Assembly (NCBI GenBank): GCA_038209155.1
Contig: JBBQYA010000102.1
Location: 1-9,286 of the forward strand
DNA length: 9,286 nt
Origin: JBBQYA01 sp038209155
GTDB taxonomy: Bacteria > Bacteroidota > Bacteroidia > Sphingobacteriales > Sphingobacteriaceae
Reading direction: 5' to 3'
The notes below the pieces were generated by a model. That model made no database searches, was not told the origin of the DNA, and saw only the letters and a list, made by a program, of their open reading frames with translations. Of this stretch, positions 1-7,369 are shown one piece after another. The number at the start of each line of letters is the position of its first letter. Position 1 is the first letter of the stretch. The translations under genes and the position numbers were made by a program.

Positions 1-2
1 TT

Positions 3-137
3 GTTCCAATACAAAAATTAGACGATGTTACAACATATCCATTAATTACAAAAGCATTAGTGGAAAAGGGATATATCAAATACAAGCAGAGAACCTTTTG
101 GTTATTAAAAATCTTTGTAGTGAAAACACAACTTTAA
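3..137 (+). CDS. possible 3' end of an unrecognised gene (partial)
   Basis: An open frame enters from the left edge and ends at a TAA, giving 44 residues that finish in FVVKTQL. Codon choice looks coding (many codons starting with G or A, such as GAC GAT GTT ACA ACA), and the peptide has a plausible mix of charged and hydrophobic residues, including ALVEKGYIKYKQRTFW. I recognise no family. A second frame (2-163) is also open but has a less protein-like composition. The gene, if real, runs tail to tail with the amylase, 136 bp away. The short length and AT-rich context leave real doubt. Confidence 0.35.
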   Translation, partial: VPIQKLDDVTTYPLITKALVEKGYIKYKQRTFWLLKIFVVKTQL

Positions 138-273
138 ATTATGCGCTGAAACTTTTCATCTAAAATAAAATTTCCAAATAACGATTTAATCCAATTCTTT
201 CACAAAAAAATAAAATAGCAAATGCCCTTTCATTCTTTTAAAAAAAACAAGAATTTCCAAAACCCAAAAAAAC

Positions 274-2646
274 TTATTTAGCCAAAACCATTTTATGTGT
301 TCTTACAAAATCTGGAGTTTGTAATTTAATTACATAAATACCTTGTGGCAATTCTTTGCTTTCAAAATCTACTTCATGAGTTCCAGCTTCCACTATTTCA
401 TCACTTACGATTTGTACAAGCTTTCCTTCTAAATTATAAATGGCAATTTTTGCTAGAGATCTTTTTGTTAAAATATAAGAAATAGTAGTTCGATCAGAAA
501 AAGGATCTGGATAATTCTTTAAGGAATTTGAATTTACATTTAATTCCTGCTCAAGAACTGGAACCACACTCACAGTTCCACTTAATAATAATGGAGCTGT
601 ATAATTTACTTTCACATAAGCATTTTGTTTAGGGAAAGTAGCGGTAGTATGTCTAAGTCTAATGGTATAATATCCTGTTGCAGGTGGAATATAATTTAGC
701 ACCAAATTTCCAACTCCAGAAACGGTAGCTACACTTACATTAGCAGCATTGTAAATTCTTGCTGTAGTGTTTGATGTTGCATTTACAGGATAAACCTCTA
801 CCGAAATAGGCTTTAAATTTTCAGAAAATACTTTACCCACTATTCTTTCTACAATTGAGTTTGCAGGTATAGAACCTCCTTGTTTTAATGATGAAGCATG
901 ATTATCTCCTAAATCATCTGCCATTTCCCATTCTTGGGTAGTACTTCTCTGTGCTGGTGCAAATCCACCAGTAATTCCAGCTCTACCCCAAATAGTGTAG
1001 CCACGACGAGTATTACTACCATCGCAAGGAGGTACGAAAATGGTTACTCTACCATTTCCATCAGTATAAATATCATTACTGTTTGCACCAGAATAATCAT
1101 GCAATTGAACATTCGGACCAAAATCTGTTTGGATATTTGCACTTTGCCAAGTATTCCAATTATCATTCACACCAATAATGGCATAAGAATTTTCTGGTCC
1201 AACATTATAGCCTCTTTCAATGATTAATAAATCAGGGTTTTGAGAACGGACTTTATAAGCTCCTTTCTTAAAATCTAATTTTTGATGGCAATAAATAATG
1301 TTTGCTATTTCGTCTCTAACAGGCAAATCAATTAAACTTGTTGGCAAATGAGAATATCTTTTTCCTAAACTCCCGACATTAAATAAATCTTCGAAAAACA
1401 CTTGAGGAGATCCATCTACTGCAAATGCTACTGCATAACATAACGCTAAACGAGGATCTGAAGGATCAATATGACCACCGGCTAATTCACTTCCAGAATT
1501 CCATCCGATATAATTACCTGTTGCATCTACCTGTGGTCGAAAGGTATCATGATTATTAACAAAAGGAACTGTTCTGTATCTATTATTTTGCTGCTTGCTT
1601 GGTAATGATCCCAAATCAAAACTACCATTTGAAGAAGTGACATTTTTTAAATCGGTTCTTAATCCAAAATCAAAAGTGCCAATCATATCTTCTGAACCCC
1701 CATTACTATATCTTACATTATTAATCCACGTATCTAACTCATTTCCACCACCTACATACTCCCCTACTGCATACATATTTGCACCCCCACTTGCCCAACT
1801 TGCATTGTATTTTGCATTAAACAAAACATCTTGCAAAGCATAATGAGGAAAATTTTTAGTGGCATCAAATCGGAAACCATCTGCACCAGTTTGTTTTTTA
1901 TACCATATTAACCAGTTTCTTGCTCCAGTTCGCATGTGGTTTGCAACTTGAGGTGGGTTAAAAATCGCATTTGTACTTTGTCCGAAAGCAGAAGATTCAT
2001 AGCTAACATCTGGACCAAATAAAACAGCGTCCCAATCTCCAGTATTGTAGAAATTATTATTTGGATTTGGATAAAAGTTTTGAAAATTCTTAGGCCAACG
2101 TCCATTTCTTGCTAAATAATTTGCACTTGTTTCGCTGCTGGCAGGTCTAGTAAAGGAAACGTATCTAAAGTTTTTGTACCCGCTATTGGTAATAGTGGAA
2201 AGTACGTTATTATCAATTCCACCTTGACCAGTTCTAGATCCAGCATCACTATAATGATTCAAAACAATATCATGGATTACATCCATTCCATTTGCATGCA
2301 AAACTGCGGTCATTCTTAGTAATTCATCCTTAGTTCCAGCTCTTGTTTTTACATTTCCTTTTTGAAATTTATCTCCTAAATCATAACTATCAAACGGACC
2401 ATATCCATTGCTGTTAGTTCCTCCGTTTTTTATCGCTGGTGGAATCCAAACTCCATCAATTCCTATATTTTTTAATCGCGGAGCAAGATCTGAAAGATAA
2501 TTATTCCAAGCATTTGGGTAATTTGTATTAAAATAATTCCACCAAAAACCTTGCAAAACTACTTTGCCATTCCAAGGATTTTGTGCTAATAATGTGCTTG
2601 AACCAATTAATATGAGGGATATTGTGAGAGTAATGAATTTTTTCAT
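274..2646 (-). CDS. secreted GH13 alpha-amylase with type IX secretion sorting domain
   Basis: This 790-residue protein should hydrolyse alpha-1,4-glucosidic bonds in starch, glycogen or maltodextrins outside the cell. Residues 1-21 form a signal peptide (MKKF, hydrophobic core, cut near LLA/Q). The GH13 barrel covers about 25-450. Region I is DIVLNH at 126-131. Region II is GFRFDATKN with nucleophile D261. Region III is AVGEY with acid/base E296. Region IV is FVNNHD with D367. The segments LQGFWWNY (31-38) and WIPPAIK (67-73), followed by a GYGPFDSYDLGD-type loop, resemble the bacterial and archaeal amylases near subfamilies GH13_5 to GH13_7; the exact subfamily is not settled. A domain C-like stretch runs to about 556 and a beta-rich region covers about 565-685. 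A type A Por sorting domain (about 711-790, NYPDPF to KMVLAK) implies export by the type IX system and surface attachment or release. The ATG is followed directly by the signal peptide. The gene stands alone, divergent from the phosphohexomutase. Confidence 0.93.
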   Translation of the reverse strand: MKKFITLTISLILIGSSTLLAQNPWNGKVVLQGFWWNYFNTNYPNAWNNYLSDLAPRLKNIGIDGVWIPPAIKNGGTNSNGYGPFDSYDLGDKFQKGNVKTRAGTKDELLRMTAVLHANGMDVIHDIVLNHYSDAGSRTGQGGIDNNVLSTITNSGYKNFRYVSFTRPASSETSANYLARNGRWPKNFQNFYPNPNNNFYNTGDWDAVLFGPDVSYESSAFGQSTNAIFNPPQVANHMRTGARNWLIWYKKQTGADGFRFDATKNFPHYALQDVLFNAKYNASWASGGANMYAVGEYVGGGNELDTWINNVRYSNGGSEDMIGTFDFGLRTDLKNVTSSNGSFDLGSLPSKQQNNRYRTVPFVNNHDTFRPQVDATGNYIGWNSGSELAGGHIDPSDPRLALCYAVAFAVDGSPQVFFEDLFNVGSLGKRYSHLPTSLIDLPVRDEIANIIYCHQKLDFKKGAYKVRSQNPDLLIIERGYNVGPENSYAIIGVNDNWNTWQSANIQTDFGPNVQLHDYSGANSNDIYTDGNGRVTIFVPPCDGSNTRRGYTIWGRAGITGGFAPAQRSTTQEWEMADDLGDNHASSLKQGGSIPANSIVERIVGKVFSENLKPISVEVYPVNATSNTTARIYNAANVSVATVSGVGNLVLNYIPPATGYYTIRLRHTTATFPKQNAYVKVNYTAPLLLSGTVSVVPVLEQELNVNSNSLKNYPDPFSDRTTISYILTKRSLAKIAIYNLEGKLVQIVSDEIVEAGTHEVDFESKELPQGIYVIKLQTPDFVRTHKMVLAK

Positions 2647-2730
2647 AGTTTAAATGAATAAGATGCGAAACAAAATTTTACAAAAGACCAATTTAGAAAG
2701 AATTATTGAAATGTAAAACATCAATGACCA

Positions 2731-2755
2731 ATAATATTCGATTTAAGAATATTAT
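2731..2755. promoter_or_regulatory. perfect 9-bp inverted repeat, possible operator upstream of amylase
   Basis: The arms ATAATATTC (2731-2739) and GAATATTAT (2747-2755) are exact reverse complements around the 7-base spacer gatttaa. The repeat sits about 85 bp upstream of the amylase ATG, where a dimeric regulator could bind or where a leader hairpin could form. The composition is almost all A and T, so chance is a real alternative. No U-tract follows on either strand in the way expected of an intrinsic terminator. Confidence 0.35.
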
Positions 2756-2983
2756 AATAAAAAAGGAATAAAAAAAATTAATTATACCTATTTCAAAGGA
2801 AAAATAATAAAGCAAAGAAATGTTGTATTTCTAATCGTATCACAATTCTTTTTTTGCCAACTGAAAAAGCTATTTAACATTTAAAATACCCACATAAAAT
2901 GCGGTTAAAGGCATCATGAACTTTAAAAATATTAAAAATTTTTAACGAAACTATATTTTCAAACATGGATATTAATAATGTCC

Positions 2984-3110
2984 AATTAATTTTAGTTTAT
3001 TAAGGATTAAAATATTTTCGTAGGTATAAGAATGATAATTTTAAAAACAAGCTAATTGAGAAATAATACTTTTATGATGATGAATTAAATTAATTTTAGC
3101 CCAATTAATT
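2984..3110. repeat. 12-bp direct repeat plus CCAATTAATT repeat before the phosphohexomutase
   Basis: AATTAATTTTAG occurs at 2984-2995 and again at 3088-3099. Overlapping or adjoining copies of CCAATTAATT lie at 2982-2991 and 3101-3110. The copies are about 104-119 bp apart, and the second set ends 32 bp before the mutase ATG. They could be paired regulator sites, but low sequence complexity makes chance likely. Confidence 0.25.
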
Positions 3111-3142
3111 CAAATAACACTTAAACAAAACGATAAAAATTT

Positions 3143-4558
3143 ATGAGTAATGTGAAAATAAAATTTGGAACGGATGGTTGGAGAGCAATTATTGCAGATG
3201 ATTACACAGTGGAAAATGTTCGCAGAGTAGCCGAATCAACAGCTTTATGGTTGCAAAAGCAGAAGAAAAATGGATCTGTAGTCGTTGGTAATGATTGTCG
3301 TTTTGGAGGAAAATTATTCTCTGAAAACACGGCACGAGTAATGGCTTCGTATGGAATTAAAGTTTTTTTAGCAGAAAATAAATTTGTTTCTACTCCAATG
3401 ATTTCTTTGGGAACGGTAAATAAAGTGGCCGATTTGGGAATTATAATTACAGCGAGTCATAATCCTGCAGATTATAATGGATTTAAAATAAAAGCTAATT
3501 ATGGAGGTCCAGCCACGCCAGATGTAATCACTGAAATTGAAAACGCAATAGCGGAAACTAGCATTTCTCATCCAAAAACGTTAGAAGAATATATACAAAA
3601 TGGCCTCATTGAATACATAGATTTAGAAACCATGTATGTAGAGCATGTGGAAAACAATTTCAACATGGATGCGATTAAAAATTCGGGATTAAGTTTGGCT
3701 TATGATGCCATGTATGGTGCAGGGCAGAATGTGATGCGTAGAATCATGCCTGATCTTACTTTTTTGCATTGCGATTATGATCCAAGTTTTGACGGGCAGG
3801 CTCCAGAACCTATCAGAAAAAACTTGGTTGAGTTGGAAGAGTTGATGAAAGTAGCTGGAGATTTAGATGCTGCATTAGTAACCGATGGCGATGCAGATAG
3901 AATAGGAATGTATGATGAAAATGGAAATTTTGTAGATTCTCATCATTTACTTTTATTATTAATTCACTATCTGCACAAGTACAAAGAATTGAATGGGAAA
4001 GTAATTTCAACATTCTCTTGTACACAAAAAATAGCTGATTTATGCTCGGCTTATAATTTACCCCATACCATTACCAAAATTGGATTTAAATACATTTGTG
4101 AATTGATGGTGCAGGACGAAAAAGGATTTATGGTAGGTGGTGAGGAATCTGGTGGAATAGCTGTGGTCGGTCATATACCTGAACGTGATGGTATCTGGAT
4201 AGGTTTATTGATTTGGGAATTTATGGCGGTAACCGGAAAATCCCTGACAGAATTAATTCATGAGGTTTATGATGTAGTAGGTTCATTTGCAGTAGAAAGA
4301 AATGATATGCATTTAAAAGAAGAATTAAAACTGAACATTATCAGTAATTGCAAAGCAGGTACATATCATTCTTTTGGTGATTTAAAAGTAACTAAAGTAG
4401 AAGATATGGATGGTTTTAAATTTCATTTTGAAAATGGAGAATGGGTAATGATAAGACCGAGTGGCACAGAGCCCGTATTGAGAATTTATGCAGAAGCTGC
4501 AACATCAGAAAGAGCTTTTGAAATTTTGAATCACACAGAAAAAACACTTTTAGCATAA
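3143..4558 (+). CDS. phosphoglucomutase/phosphomannomutase family (alpha-D-phosphohexomutase)
   Basis: This cytoplasmic enzyme of 471 residues moves a phosphate between the 1 and 6 hydroxyls of a hexose, linking glycogen or sugar-nucleotide synthesis to glycolysis. All four family signatures are present. The phosphoserine loop TASHNP has catalytic S105. The metal loop is DGDADR at 248-253. The sugar-binding loop is GGEESGG at 332-338. The phosphate-binding loop is RPSGTEP at 438-444. The N-terminal FGTDGWRA (8-15) is also typical, and the length is normal for the bacterial family. The substrate (glucose, mannose or glucosamine phosphate) cannot be read from these motifs; the GEESGG loop is the form usually seen with glucose and mannose substrates rather than GlmM. 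The ATG follows an AT-rich leader with no ribosome-binding site. It is the first gene of a likely two-gene operon with the Smr protein. Confidence 0.93.
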   Translation: MSNVKIKFGTDGWRAIIADDYTVENVRRVAESTALWLQKQKKNGSVVVGNDCRFGGKLFSENTARVMASYGIKVFLAENKFVSTPMISLGTVNKVADLGIIITASHNPADYNGFKIKANYGGPATPDVITEIENAIAETSISHPKTLEEYIQNGLIEYIDLETMYVEHVENNFNMDAIKNSGLSLAYDAMYGAGQNVMRRIMPDLTFLHCDYDPSFDGQAPEPIRKNLVELEELMKVAGDLDAALVTDGDADRIGMYDENGNFVDSHHLLLLLIHYLHKYKELNGKVISTFSCTQKIADLCSAYNLPHTITKIGFKYICELMVQDEKGFMVGGEESGGIAVVGHIPERDGIWIGLLIWEFMAVTGKSLTELIHEVYDVVGSFAVERNDMHLKEELKLNIISNCKAGTYHSFGDLKVTKVEDMDGFKFHFENGEWVMIRPSGTEPVLRIYAEAATSERAFEILNHTEKTLLA

Positions 4559-4559
4559 T

Positions 4560-5507
4560 ATGGGATTTCATGTAGGTGATTATGTGCGGTTTTTAAATGA
4601 ACGGCAAGAAGGTTTTGTAACTCGGATTATAAGTTCAGACATTATTGGAGTAACTATAGATGGTGATTTTGAAATTCCTGTAGCGGCTAAGGAAATTGTT
4701 TTAGTGGCAAAAGAAGAAATTCGTCCAGAAAATGATGAAAAGAATTATATAGTTGAGTTTTCTGAAAAAACAATTACCTCAACCAAAGGAATTTATTTTG
4801 CTTTCATACCTGATAGTAAAGTAAAAAATCTTTTGCAAATACAACTAATTAATAATACAGGATACGAAGTTTTATATAGTTTTTCAACATTAAGAAACAA
4901 ACAGTTTGAAGGGCATGCAAGTGGAAAAGCTTCCGCTAAATCTTTCAATAATTTAATTAATATATCTCAATCTGATTTCAATGATTGGCCAGCTTTTCAT
5001 TTTCAATTGATTCAACATTTAAATGGAGAATTTTATCCTAGTCAGCCAATTGTGCGTGAATTAAAAATAAAAGCAAAAAACTTTGCATCTTCTTTCGGAA
5101 ACCTTCCTCTGATAAAAGGGGAAGGTTATTGTTTCCAATTGGATGATGAAATACAAACTTACTCGGCAGAAAACATTGAAAACGCTTTTTTTAAACCCAA
5201 CCAAAAGTCTGCAACTTTATTTATTCCTCCAGCAGAAGTAGATTTGCACGCGGAATCATTTATTGAAAATTGGAACCTTTTGGATGGTGGAGAAATATTG
5301 AAACAACAACTTCAGTATTTTCAACAATGTATGGATGCCGCTTTAGTGCATAATTTTAAAAGTATTGTATTTATTCATGGTGTAGGAAATGGAATTCTTC
5401 GACACGAAATTCAAAAAAAATTAAGTAAAAATGGTTTAATTAAAACTTTTAAAGATGCCAGAAAAGAAAAATTTGGATATGGTGCTACCGAAGTAGTTTT
5501 GAAATAA
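4560..5507 (+). CDS. DUF2027-like protein with C-terminal Smr domain
   Basis: The start codon comes one base after the stop of the phosphohexomutase, so the two are probably co-transcribed and translationally coupled. The protein has 315 residues and no signal peptide or membrane segment. Residues about 1-50 (GDYVRFLNERQEGFVTRI) look like a small beta-barrel of the KOW type that precedes Smr in MutS2-like proteins. Residues about 60-200 are a beta-rich region matching the layout of the Bacteroidota DUF2027 family. The Smr domain spans about 226-315, with the DLH motif at 228-230, HGVGNGILR at 273-281 and GYGATEV at 306-312. Smr domains bind nucleic acid, and several are endonucleases acting on DNA or on mRNA in stalled translation. 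Which of these applies here is unknown. The DLH motif is followed by alanine where glycine is common. The link to the sugar mutase is positional only. Confidence 0.85.
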   Translation: MGFHVGDYVRFLNERQEGFVTRIISSDIIGVTIDGDFEIPVAAKEIVLVAKEEIRPENDEKNYIVEFSEKTITSTKGIYFAFIPDSKVKNLLQIQLINNTGYEVLYSFSTLRNKQFEGHASGKASAKSFNNLINISQSDFNDWPAFHFQLIQHLNGEFYPSQPIVRELKIKAKNFASSFGNLPLIKGEGYCFQLDDEIQTYSAENIENAFFKPNQKSATLFIPPAEVDLHAESFIENWNLLDGGEILKQQLQYFQQCMDAALVHNFKSIVFIHGVGNGILRHEIQKKLSKNGLIKTFKDARKEKFGYGATEVVLK

Positions 5508-5920
5508 AATGATTTATTTTTATCCAACTAAAATGATTGCTAAACAAGATGTTACTAAAAAGGTATTTGAAATGAAAACAGAAATAAATCATAAAAGCCC
5601 TAATTGCCAAAATCTTATAGGTATATAAATCAACAAAAATAGACAGATAAAAAAAATCGAAAAACAGTCCTAATTCTGTCGCATAAATAAACATCTATCC
5701 GCTCCAACTAGTAGCAAAGATTAGTGATTGATGTATATCAATTAAACAGAAAAAAAAAAATTAATTTAAATTTTAATAATTTTTTTTAAAAGAAATAGAA
5801 CCCTTTTTTATAAATTCATTAGTTAATAATTTTTTAAAGAAAGAATGGTAGAAGTAGATCGAAAACCAATTTTAAGAAGGCAATGCTTATAACTTTATTT
5901 TATTAAACTCTGGTAAGATT
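5508..5920. other. convergent intergenic region, Smr protein / patatin
   Basis: These 413 bp lie between two genes that converge, so only terminators are expected. A 39-codon ATG frame (5509-5628) starts two bases after the Smr stop, but nothing about its composition supports a gene. The right half is dominated by A and T runs, including the hairpin-like stretch at 5751-5787. I see no RNA gene and no convincing coding remnant. Confidence 0.7.
5751..5787. terminator. weak bidirectional terminator-like AT hairpin
   Basis: An A run (5751-5760) and TTAA (5761-5764) can pair with TTAA (5773-5776) and a T run (5780-5787), leaving a TAA bulge. A runs and T runs on the two sides would give a U-tract on either strand, which fits a shared terminator between convergent genes. 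The stem has no G-C pairs, and it lies 243 bp after one stop and 134 bp from the other. Confidence 0.22.
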
Positions 5921-6928
5921 CTATTTATGAATAAAATTTCTGGCTCCCTCTCTCCCACTTTCTAGTAAAGATTGAATGGTTTTATTAGATAATTTTCGCG
6001 GCCTACCTGATAAATTTAAATGGCTAATTAGCAATGTCCTATTTGAAGATGTGTTTTCTGGATTTGGTTTATCAATAACTGTTTGATAAACTGCACTTAA
6101 ATATTGCTTTAAATTATTTATTTCTAAGGGAATTTGTTTTTTTGAATAATTAGTAAATTCTGGTTTATCCAAAAGAAAACCCAAAGTTTCAGGATTTACT
6201 GCTGTTACATTTACCTCATTTGAGTTGATGTATTTAGTAGAATCGAACAATTCAATTGGATAATTTGCCAATAAACCTCCATCAACCATGAAATGATTTG
6301 CATCTTGGGCATATCTAGAAACTAACGTCCCTTTATCATTCATATAAATTGGTTCATAAAATAATGGAATAGAAAAGGAAATTCGCATAGCTACTTTTAT
6401 TTGCATATCTGGAAAGTTTTCATGCGAAAAAACGATCAACTTGCGCTGCATCAGATCTGTTCCAGTGATGTATAAATCTTTATACTTTTTTTCATTTTTT
6501 TGATCTTGCAATTGCTGAAAAGTAATATTTGCATTTCCTGTTTTAAATGCGATTAATTCATCCAGCCAATTATTTAACTTTTTTCCTTTAAAAAGCCCAA
6601 ATTTATTTTTCATTCTCAAAATTGCAGTTGGCGCAAAACCATCATTTAATTTGCGGAATGGTATATTTTTAATTGCCTCCGTCATCTCTTTAGGGGTATA
6701 CCCAATCGCTAATAAAGTAGCTTGGATTGCTCCAGCAGAAGTTCCTCCCACCCGTTCTATTGTTTTTAAAAATCCAGCACTATCCAACACTTCTAAAGCC
6801 CCAGAATAGGCAAGACCTCGCATTCCTCCACCTTCCAACACTAAATTCTTATAAACTTTTGTTTGACCAATTGATAATTTCGGGATTGTAATAGCTGTAA
6901 GAAAAAGAATTATAAAATATTTAATCAT
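5921..6928 (-). CDS. secreted patatin-like phospholipase
   Basis: This 335-residue patatin-family serine acyl hydrolase probably cleaves acyl chains from phospholipids or other lipids. An N-terminal signal peptide (about 1-21, MIKYFIILFLTA to SIG/Q) implies export to the periplasm or beyond; there is no lipobox cysteine. The patatin fold starts directly after it. The oxyanion loop is GGGMRG at 33-38. The nucleophile elbow is GTSAG with S64 in the G-x-S-x-G pattern. The catalytic aspartate is D216 in DGG (216-218). Together these give the complete Ser-Asp dyad. The domain fills most of the chain, followed by a C-terminal region of about 110 residues with no type IX sorting tail. Longer Bacteroidota patatins that carry an outer-membrane barrel are about twice this length, so this is the short form. 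It is transcribed alone, convergent with the Smr gene, and its substrate is unknown. Confidence 0.9.
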   Translation of the reverse strand: MIKYFIILFLTAITIPKLSIGQTKVYKNLVLEGGGMRGLAYSGALEVLDSAGFLKTIERVGGTSAGAIQATLLAIGYTPKEMTEAIKNIPFRKLNDGFAPTAILRMKNKFGLFKGKKLNNWLDELIAFKTGNANITFQQLQDQKNEKKYKDLYITGTDLMQRKLIVFSHENFPDMQIKVAMRISFSIPLFYEPIYMNDKGTLVSRYAQDANHFMVDGGLLANYPIELFDSTKYINSNEVNVTAVNPETLGFLLDKPEFTNYSKKQIPLEINNLKQYLSAVYQTVIDKPNPENTSSNRTLLISHLNLSGRPRKLSNKTIQSLLESGREGARNFIHK

Positions 6929-7369
6929 TTATGGAATTTAAAACTTTTGCAAGATAGGAATTGGAAAATCTAAAGAATACTTGTCAACTAAATAAAAAAA
7001 AATACATAGAAATTAAAATTTTCCATTTTATCAAATCTTCGATTAACTAATCTTTTCCATTTGTAACAAAAAAACTGGCGCTAAATCTACAATTTCTACC
7101 TGTGCAACCTTTTAAGAAATCAGTTCTGACAAAGCACTATTTTGTGGCGCCATTTACTGCAAAAAACTCTTTTGTAGCTGCCAATCTATATGTACAAAAA
7201 GCTTTTAGTTTACTTGACAATGAACCTATTGTTTTCAGTGCTGTCAAAATTCAATTCTATTAATTTTGCTTTTTCCCGCTTTTCATAAAAGATTATTAGT
7301 ATTTATCCTTCCAAGATCAGTTTAATAAATTTCTTTCAAAATCTATTTATTATTACATTTAATTAAATT
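6929..7369. other. divergent intergenic region, patatin / AmpG-like permease
   Basis: The patatin and the permease are read away from each other, so 441 bp should contain both promoters. The middle (7051-7263) is an open frame without a start, with visibly higher GC than the flanks. The last 100 bp before the permease are AT-rich and leader-like. TAATTTTG at 7261-7268 fits the Bacteroidota -7 pattern TAnnTTTG towards the permease, but no TTG lies at the expected distance upstream. No promoter could be called for the patatin. Confidence 0.7.
7051..7263 (+). pseudogene. startless 70-codon open frame, possible gene remnant
   Basis: A frame bounded by TAA at 7048-7050 and TAA at 7261-7263 stays open for 70 codons, has no ATG, and reads like a real protein end. 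Examples are KHYFVAPFTAKNSFVAANLY and a final VFSAVKIQFY. The codons include GTG GCG CCA, GCT GCC and CTT GAC, which are richer in G and C than the surrounding spacer. The other five frames are interrupted. Alternating hydrophobic residues and a terminal aromatic residue resemble the last strands of an outer-membrane beta-barrel, but I cannot name a family. It may be the 3' remnant of a decayed gene. A short gene using GTG or CTG, or chance, remain possible. Confidence 0.35.

Larger units (their letters stand above)
2647..3142. other. divergent intergenic region, amylase / phosphohexomutase
   Basis: These 496 bp separate two genes read away from each other, so promoters for both should lie here. 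The region is extremely AT-rich, has stops in every frame, and I see no coding remnant. I found no exact match to the Bacteroidota -7 consensus TAnnTTTG facing either gene. Near matches (TACTTTTA at 3067-3074 and TAATTTTA at 3091-3098 towards the mutase; TACATTTC on the minus strand at 2708-2715 towards the amylase) are too weak to call. It holds a perfect inverted repeat (2731-2755), an AT-only 14-bp palindrome (2932-2945) and a 12-bp direct repeat (2984-2995 and 3088-3099). Confidence 0.8.

Noticed and set aside
232..254. ATTCTT / AAGAAT inverted repeat as the amylase terminator
   Set aside because: The 6-bp A/T-rich stem with an 11-base loop has no T tract after it on the minus strand.
934..1227. 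Plus-strand ORF of 97 codons inside the amylase gene
   Set aside because: It lies antisense to well-supported amylase sequence, and its translation is rich in Ser, Thr and Ile repeats typical of a shadow frame.
1595..1843. Plus-strand ORF of 82 codons inside the amylase gene
   Set aside because: It overlaps the GH13 catalytic region in antisense and shows no recognisable motif.
2932..2945. 14-bp palindrome TTAAAAATTTTTAA
   Set aside because: It is made only of A and T runs, which form such palindromes often by chance in this spacer.
5509..5628. 39-codon ATG frame directly after the Smr gene
   Set aside because: The tight spacing is tempting, but the peptide has no motif and its composition looks random.
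5485..5694. Minus-strand ORF of 69 codons in the convergent spacer
   Set aside because: It is an aromatic- and Ile-rich translation of AT-rich DNA that overlaps the Smr 3' end, with no sign of coding.
7261..7268. TAATTTTG as a Bacteroidota -7 promoter element for the permease
   Set aside because: The match to TAnnTTTG is exact, but no TTG element lies at the right distance upstream, it overlaps the stop of the startless frame, and such matches are expected by chance in a spacer this AT-rich.
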